Shown here: positions 57,445 to 64,000 of the stretch, piece by piece
How the letters are laid out: the number at the start of each line of letters is the position of its first letter
Position numbering within the stretch: the stretch's first letter is position 1
Assembly (NCBI RefSeq): GCF_026151205.1
Contig: NC_087079.1
Location: 622,001 to 686,000, forward strand
DNA: 64,000 nucleotides
Direction: 5' to 3'
Source: Bolinopsis microptera
Taxonomy: Eukaryota > Ctenophora > Tentaculata > Lobata > Bolinopsidae
Translations under genes and position numbers: made by a program
The notes under the pieces: model-generated
What the model was told of the DNA's origin: nothing
Database searches by the model: none
The model's input: only the letters and a program-made list of their open reading frames with translations

Positions 57445-60400
57445 ATGGTGTTTGAACGACAAAAGGAGGCGTTTTTCGCTCAGTCTGCCCAAAAACAGCT
57501 AGTAGCCGCTTCAGGTAAATAATTATCACGACTTTAACTAAAATGTTTTCTAACGTTTGTAACTTGCCCGGTATTGATAGGGTTGGCGGGTTGCCAACCC
57601 CAAATCCCAATCAGCTAGAATAACCGACCTCACACCCAGGCTCACAATACAGCTGTGAAGTTGGAAGTGGTAAGTTCTACGGACTCTGTGCTTTCGGTGG
57701 TCTCCTCAGTTGTGGCCTCACTCACACTATTGTCGTGCCATTGGATCTTGTCAAGTGCCGTATTCAGGTAAACTGTGCATTCTATCGTGCTTGTTATTTT
57801 TTAGTTTCACTTGTATTTTTACTTATAAGTATCATAATTCATATAAATATAATATTTTTTTTGTATTTAAATATTTAACTGTTTATTCAATTTGTGGTGT
57901 TTGTTTTATTCTTAATTTTATCTAGATAGTTTACTTTTATCTATATTTGTACCTAGCTGGTTCATAAACAGCAAAGCACTGCAGATTAGAGATTACTAAT
58001 TCATTGTACTCTACTCTACTCTACTCTGTATTCTAATCATTGTAACGAATGTACTACCCTGCCTTATCTTTGTCCTGACGTGTATAATTGCTCTCAGTAA
58101 CTCAGTAATGTGTGTAATACAGTGCCTTCATACTAATTACAATTACATAAATGTTATCCACGTACTCAAATGAGTTGCTAATTATCTCCATTACATGTCT
58201 GGTTGCTATAACAACTATAAATTATATAAAGTAAGTATCATATGTCCACCCCGGCCCTGCTTTGAGTGTAATATTTTAAGTGCCAAATTATTGCTCAATA
58301 AAAATGTGTTACCACTTTAATGTACTTTAATGTATAATATATACCTGCTGTCTAATATAGTACCGTATATATAATATTAATATATACAGGGTGGCCCATA
58401 AGTGACTACCCACACGCAACCTCTTAATAACTCACGTAATTCGTCTCCAAATTGCACCAAAATTTCAGAGATTATAGATATGGGTCAAACTTAGATTTCA
58501 TGAAAGTTTCGTAAGCCACGCCCAATTACAGTGGGCGTGGCGTGACACTCCCTCTTTTTCACTATTGTCTTCATAAAATGAGAACGCTTGAAGCTAAGAA
58601 CTCAAAATTTTTGGCACACATTTGGCTTGATAATTGAAAACCTTTCCCAAAGTTTCAAGTTCATATATTGGTTAAAATATGGCTAAGTTATGACCATTTC
58701 AAAACTCATCGGATACGTGATCCGAGCACTCAGTCAGTGATCTCGTCACTTGGTTAATGGCCTGTTTGGCTCACATGCACCGCTTGATTGGTTGCAGCCT
58801 GCTTATGGGCCGGCCTATACAGCTGACTGCACCTAAAACGCTATCACACGAATTTATGGTGGTGTCACCATTTCAGGGCTTGTTAGCCCTGCTAGTCACA
58901 GGTTCCTTACAATCAATAAAAATGGTTCACTATCCTCCCTTTACTGCAGAACAACGATTGTTCGTCTACCTGAAGAAAGAAAATGGGGAGTTCTACCCTC
59001 AGATTAAACGACAATTTCAGATGAAATTCAACCGACCACCCCCTTGCCGGAAAAGCTGCTTTGACATTCATCACAAGATCAAGTTTACGTTTTCTGCACA
59101 CGATCGGCGAAGAGTCGGCAGAAGACGAACTGCGAGGACTGTAGAAAACATCACGATGGTTGTTGGTGACGTGATGGACACACCTAAGATTGGCACACGG
59201 AAACGAGCTCCTGCCTTAGACATCAGCAGAACCCTTCAGCGAATCCTAAAGCAAGACCTTTCTAACCGGGCCTACCGAATCACAAAGAAACACAAACTTT
59301 TGGACCGTGATTTCCAATCGAGGATAGATTTCGCCAACACATTCCTGTCCAAGCAGAATGTGGATCCCTACTTTGAGGACGAAATCTGGTACAGCGACAA
59401 GGCCATATAAACGGATATGCAACTCCCAGAATGCAATTCACTGGGGCTCTACTAGACCGGATGAAGTGGTGGAGAGAACGGCTTTTCCTGAAAAGGTCAC
59501 GATCTGGTTTTTATCCTAAAAATTTGTGTTTCCCTTTCTAGCAAAGTCATCATCGGTATCCAATCAAAGCCTAATGAACCTCATTAATACACGCTAACGC
59601 CTTACTCTTGATCAGATTGGGTGAATTTTGAGTTCTTAGCTTAAAGCGTTCTCATTTTATGAAGACAATAGTGAAAAAGAGGGAGTGTCACGCCACGCCC
59701 ACTGTAATTGGGCGTGGCTTACGAAACTTTCATGAAATCTAAGTTTGACCCATATCTATAATCTCTGAAATTTTGGTGCAATTTGGAGACGAATTACGTG
59801 AGTTATTAAGAGGTTGCGTGTTGGTAGTCACTTATGGGCCACCCTGTGACTGTATTAAGAACGTTCTCGTAGGGCACACTATATCATTCTTTTAAAATAA
59901 CAGCGAAGCTATTGTAATTACTATTACTCTTGTAATATCCTTAACGTATACACAAGTAAGTGGACGGCATGTTTAATGTTACATAGCACAAATTGTATAA
60001 TGTATTATATAACGCATTTAACTTAACCCATCTTTTTAAACCCTGTAACAGGTCAATCCTGACAAGTACAAGAGTCTTGGTAACGGGTTCAAGGTGTCCG
60101 TTGCAGAGGGAGGCATGAAGGCCCTCACTCTGGGATGGGCTCCAACCCTTGTAGGATACTCTATGCAGGGAATCGGAAAGTTTGGGTTTTACGAGGCTTT
60201 CAAAAACTTCTACGGTGGATTGATGGGAGAGGTCAGTCGCAGTTTTCATTATAACATTATGTATCTTGAAGTTTGGGAAATTGGGACGCGAAATTAATAT
60301 TAAGTCTCTTGTTTGATGCATACATAATACAAGTTAATAATTTTAATTCGTGCAAGTTAAGAATCTTAAAAAACGGTAAATATTAAATAAGTAATTTACC

Positions 60401-61737
60401 AAATTAAACTAATTTTGTGTCCCCAGGAGAACGCCTTCCTGTACAGAACCACAATGTACCTGGCTGCAAGTGCCTCAGCTGAGTTCTTCGCTGATATCTT
60501 CCTGTGTCCCATGGAGAGTGTAAAGGTCAGGATTCAAACCACCCCCGGATGGGAGCAGACTCTTAGGGCAGGTAACAAATAATCATAATCTTAAGCATTT
60601 ATAGCATTTATAGCTACATAGCCCGTAACATTGCCAGCACGCAACGTTACGCCACTGACAATGGTCAAACGTTGTCTTAACACGATGATATTGAACAATA
60701 GATATAATAGAGTATAGTTTTCTTGTATTCATGAAGATAACATCAACGTGCCACTTAGAGATTGTTACAGAAAATGTATCATCGCATGGTGTAAAAGTCA
60801 CGTACGATTTCAGGTGCCCCAAGGATCATGAGGGAAGAAGGTATCAACGGTTTTTACAAAGGACTCGCACCCTTGTGGGCCAGACAGATCCCTTACACTA
60901 TGATGAAGTTCGCGTGCTTTGAGCGAACCGTAGAACTTCTTTATAAGTGAGTAGACGGATATCAGTGTTTAAAAGTTCCCGATCATTCCATTGGACAGTG
61001 GAAAATCCACTTTCCACGCACGTTTGCGCACAACGACTAGCAGAATCTAGCCATATTCGCAATTCTACTTTTTATGTTGTGAGCAATTTTTCGCTCGCGC
61101 ACGAACGAATATTTTGAATGCGTGTAGAATTCACCGGAAGGTGACGTTTTTAAAACTTATAACTTCATCCGTATTCGGTTACCATGGTTGATGGAAGTTT
61201 TCGAATCTATAGAACAGTCTATAGATTATATTCTTGGAACTAAAGCAGTAAACTTAACTCCTGTTCTTTTCAGATACGTAGTACCCAAACCAAGATCAGA
61301 TTGCGGCAAAGGAGAACAGCTTATGGTGACATTCATTGCTGGATACATTGCTGGAGTATTCTGTGCCATCGTGTCTCACCCTGCCGACTCTATAGTCTCT
61401 AAACTTAATGCTAACCCTGGAGGTGGCGTAGTTTCGGCTGCTAAAGAATTAGGTGGGTACATTGTACAATCATCAACTCCAGAGCATGTTTTTTTAAAGA
61501 GTAATAGTTACAATTTTGCCGGCTCAATTTACAATTAACATTTAGGATAACAAGTGAATTGTTTCAGGACTTGCCGGTTGTTGGAAGGGACTCGGACCTC
61601 GTATCATCATGATCGGAACCCTGACCGCCCTCCAATGGTTCATCTACGATTCAGTCAAAGTCGCCTTCCGTCTTCCTCGACCTCCTCCCCCAGAGATGCC
61701 CGAATCTCTGAAAAGAAAGCTCGCAGCTGCTCAGTAA
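57445..61737 (+). CDS. SLC25A3: Mitochondrial phosphate carrier
   Basis: Seven exons: 57445-57514, 57640-57767, 60052-60231, 60427-60571, 60814-60946, 61274-61452 and 61568-61737; 334 residues, all phases agree. Three mitochondrial carrier repeats carry the signatures [16 protein letters not shown] and [10 protein letters not shown]. Blocks diagnostic of the phosphate carrier are [51 protein letters not shown] and [19 protein letters not shown]. It imports phosphate with protons (or in exchange for hydroxide) across the inner membrane to feed ATP synthase. The start gives [16 protein letters not shown], with no long cleavable presequence compared with the vertebrate precursor; an upstream coding exon cannot be excluded. 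The second intron (57768-60051) contains a broken mariner-like transposon. AATAAA lies 18 bp after the stop. Confidence 0.95.
57768..58380. other. Phosphate carrier intron 2, left part
   Basis: Intron sequence with a short CTCTACTCTACTCTACT repeat near 58010. No nested gene. Confidence 0.5.
58387..59846 (+). mobile_element. Degenerate IS630-Tc1-mariner element with 224-bp inverted termini
   Basis: Long terminal inverted repeats (58387-58610 and about 59623-59846) begin CAGGGTGGCCCATAAGT. The left flank is TA and the right flank TG, so one side of the TA duplication has mutated. A transposase remnant lies between them. The element sits in phosphate carrier intron 2 and is 1.46 kb long. Confidence 0.85.
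58925..59410 (+). pseudogene. Broken mariner-like transposase
   Basis: From [20 protein letters not shown] the frame encodes the N-terminal helix-turn-helix region, an Arg-rich linker ([15 protein letters not shown]), the second HTH-like region ([16 protein letters not shown]) and the start of the catalytic domain ending [10 protein letters not shown], where the first catalytic Asp is expected. A stop follows at once. After a frame change the next 90 bp still encode [13 protein letters not shown] and FPEKVTIW, typical of this family. The rest of the DDE/D domain is deleted, so the gene cannot be active. Confidence 0.8.
59850..60051. other. Phosphate carrier intron 2, right part
   Basis: Short AT-rich intron remainder ending in the exon 3 acceptor. 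Confidence 0.5.
60630..60662. mobile_element. hAT terminus fragment in intron 4
   Basis: GCAACGTTACGCCACTG here matches the terminus found at 9385-9401 and, reversed, at 46958. Only the end of the element is recognisable. Confidence 0.5.
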
Positions 61738-61754
61738 TGATGGTGCCATCTGTC

Positions 61755-61760
61755 AATAAA
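61755..61760 (+). terminator. Poly-A signal of the phosphate carrier gene
   Basis: AATAAA 18 bp downstream of the stop codon at 61735-61737. Confidence 0.7.
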
Positions 61761-61789
61761 AACATTTTGATATATGCTCACTGTTAATT

Positions 61790-62776
61790 CTTGTTCGTTC
61801 TGAGTCTAAGGCTCAGTTCTGCCAGTTCGATTCCTGTTTGTAAAGATTTTATTGTTAATTTATACCGATCTTGAAGTCGCCATATGAAATTGCTGTTTTA
61901 TTTCTCGCTGGTTTGGGATGGTGCTGAATTAAAAGATATGTCCTTCAATATCACAAAACATAACGTGCCGCTTGATTCAAAAAATTTGTCAATTAAAATA
62001 AAAAACGAAATGATTTCGTCTTGTTTTGTACAGTTTACCGCCACAGGAAATGTATCACCTAATAGCTTCCTTCGATTCATAGCATAGAAATTACGATTGA
62101 AGCCTGGCTAAAATTACTTGCATTATAGACAATAATCACGGCCCGATTATAGACGGGCTCCGCCATTTCATGAAGCCCGCCACAACATTTAAAGTTGTCT
62201 TTTAGGGCTTGGGCTAATTCAAATTGCTATTGACAATCACTTTTTTTTCCATTCTGAGAAGGCTAAAATTTCGTCTTGGTCGATAGCTGGTTCATTTCTC
62301 ATTAAGTTTTTAGAATCAGATCATCTAGCTCCAATATTTATTTTAATTCAGCAACAATTTAAAATCAAATTCGTTTTCAAAATGATGATATAGAAATGAT
62401 TCAGCGCTTGTGATTGACAACAAGATAAATCCTTGACCACAGTAATTTCTCAAACGCATAAAATGTTAATTTACAGTCTACAAAGCTAAGTGAGCTGATG
62501 ACAAATATTATAATGACTGCATCGCACCTAATGCATTTGGAATTGTTAACTCAAAACTGAGACAGTTGATACTGAATAAGTGTACAAAATTTAAAACTAA
62601 AATTAAATCTAAGTTAAAAATTTATCAACAATAAATTCCACAGTCAGCTGCACCCAATTTGGTTTTTTAAAGCCGGATAGACTGCTTTAGTAAAATTAAA
62701 AGTAGATAAATTGCTGTGATTGAGTAAGCTCGAATGATCATGAGTCTGAAGTCCTGGTTAAGTTAGCATATAACAA
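61790..62776. other. Spacer between convergent genes
   Basis: No exon recognised. The 60- to 67-codon frames on both strands (61884-62087) overlap each other and lack support. Confidence 0.5.
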
Positions 62777-63319
62777 TTACATCACGCCACTTTCTGCAAA
62801 AAAGGTGTCTCGGACGATCCTACTTTTTCCATAGTGCACCTCCTTGATATCAGCCGTTTTTGCAATCTCACTGATATCCCATCCAACTTCCAATGCACTT
62901 GTAAGTGGATATTCGAACTTCTTCTCTGGGGCCAAACCTTTGCGTTTTCCGAGGTAAGCTACCCGTCCATTACCTTCACAACTTAATCCTGTGTAAATCA
63001 TCTTTTTCGTTTCAGGAGTGGGAGGCCTCATTTCTGGACCCGGTGCCACTGCAGATTCAGACTCTTTCGCAGCTGGAGATGCTCGTTTTGGCGGAGTAGC
63101 AGGGGCAGGTTTTATCTTTATGAAGGTTGGTTTACCACGATTTCCAACTTTCTTCTCTGGTTCGGGGCTTGTAGACGATTCTGCTCCCCCTACACCTGCT
63201 GGTAAAGCATCTGACCCAAAGTGCTCTCTAAACCATTTATTTCGAAGTGTGTTCTCTTTTCTGTACGATTCCTTCAAGAATTCTTGTCTGGTGGTATCGA
63301 TGTTAGACTGTCGTGCCAT
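62777..63319 (-). CDS. SPMIP1: SPMIP1-like sperm microtubule inner protein
   Basis: A single-exon gene of 180 residues. The N-terminus MARQSNIDTTRQEFLKESY and following basic helix (KWFREHFGS), then a Pro/Ala/Lys-rich low-complexity middle (about 45-105), then MIYTGLSCEGNGRVAYLGKR and KFEYPLTSALEVGWDI. The same two conserved blocks at both ends, with a variable Pro-rich middle, characterise vertebrate SPMIP1 (ATP6V1FNB), which lines the inside of axonemal microtubules in sperm. The homology call rests on those two blocks. Length fits the family. It is convergent with the phosphate carrier gene and its promoter would lie in 63320-64000. Confidence 0.78.
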   Translation of the reverse strand: MARQSNIDTTRQEFLKESYRKENTLRNKWFREHFGSDALPAGVGGAESSTSPEPEKKVGNRGKPTFIKIKPAPATPPKRASPAAKESESAVAPGPEMRPPTPETKKMIYTGLSCEGNGRVAYLGKRKGLAPEKKFEYPLTSALEVGWDISEIAKTADIKEVHYGKSRIVRDTFFAESGVM

Positions 63320-64000
63320 CTTTAAAGTTTTAGAGAATCAACTTTATCGAAAATTTAGGGAAACTTGATGCTTCAAATCGTTCAGTATTGATGTATTTTA
63401 GCGGTTCAAAAGCGAGCACAGGAAACGTATTAACGAAGATTTAGATTCACAATGATTATACTCGTTACTGTGTGCCGATAACATCTAACAAGCAACTATC
63501 ATGCAATTGTGAATAACTGGAAAACGCCACCGCTGGACAATACAAGCATGACTGCAAAACGAGTTTAAAATGTTTACGAAGGAGCAGATAATTTTAAAAT
63601 CATGTCTTGCAAGCATAACCACTACACTTATCTCAGTTACACGTTGTCACCCAAACTTCATTTGTTAAGAGCAGATGATGAAATTGAAACGATTCCTGAT
63701 CACTATCTACTAATCACATTTGATTCATAATTTAAATTAGCTGGCCAATTTACGGCATTGTACATCACTTAATGAGTTTATACGAAGGTCATCGTTTAAG
63801 CATTCAAGAATAGAATTTGACGCCGAAATAATTTCCAGCTGCGGAACACTCTGTTTGATAAGTGTCAAGCACAAAATGGCATGAAGTGATTTGGAAAATT
63901 AATGCATCATCTGCTCTAAGATTACAGCCGTGATAAGTCCTTCGCCGTTGCCATAGCATTACATATATCGCTAATACCCAAAACAGCGAATTAATAGCTA
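63320..64000. other. Upstream region of the SPMIP1-like gene
   Basis: No further exon recognised up to the window edge. I see no clear X-box palindrome in this promoter-proximal stretch. Confidence 0.45.

Overview
The window is animal nuclear DNA: AT-rich, intron-rich, all inferred introns GT-AG, no bacterial-style operons. A TBC1D30-type Rab GAP, a SPMIP1-like ciliary protein, a mitochondrial phosphate carrier, a pentraxin-domain protein and ephrin-receptor-like Cys modules indicate a metazoan. The LINE fragments and minisatellite load would suit a cnidarian or another marine invertebrate, but the sequence alone does not settle the phylum. Exon borders below come from GT-AG signals, codon phase and family similarity; none is backed by transcripts.

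Layout. 0.3-7.0 kb, + strand: part of a secreted or surface protein built from alternating 32- and 48-residue Cys-rich modules (ephrin-receptor-like/GCC2-GCC3) followed by a sushi-like exon. All of these exons are phase 1-1. 8.2-11.7 kb: a tandem array of short stop-containing candidate terminal exons. 12-19 kb: gene-poor, with an AT minisatellite, a 77-bp minisatellite and several insertions with readable target-site duplications. 19.1-20.6 kb, - strand: two-exon FAD oxidoreductase; a broken copy of its 3' end lies at 23.3-23.7 kb. 24.0-46.5 kb, - strand: complete 13-exon TBC1D30 orthologue (872 aa). Its second intron is 14.6 kb, is filled with minisatellites and contains a nested + strand pentraxin/coiled-coil gene at 34.0-35.5 kb. 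46.6-49.5 kb: transposon debris. 50.0-56.8 kb, + strand: three tandem genes for secreted Cys-rich proteins that match the DUF2237 pattern. 57.4-61.7 kb, + strand: SLC25A3-type phosphate carrier in 7 exons, with a broken mariner-like element in one intron. 62.8-63.3 kb, - strand: single-exon SPMIP1 homologue.

The most unusual signal is that several tandem arrays begin exactly at a functional splice site and carry that site in every unit: the TBC1D30 exon 10 donor (about 53 copies) and the exon 3 donor of the second DUF2237 gene (about 32 copies of a 39-bp in-phase unit). Smaller duplications of the same type sit at the TBC1D30 exon 5 and exon 11 acceptors and at a donor in the third DUF2237 gene. 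Other notable signals are a 13-bp array with CCAAT plus a CACGTG E-box in most units, dispersed RFX X-box-like palindromes, and nested transposons whose insertion sites can be reconstructed to the base.

TBC1D30 (a Rab8-directed GAP in vertebrates) and SPMIP1 (a sperm microtubule inner protein) both have cilium-related roles. No shared regulation is demonstrated here.
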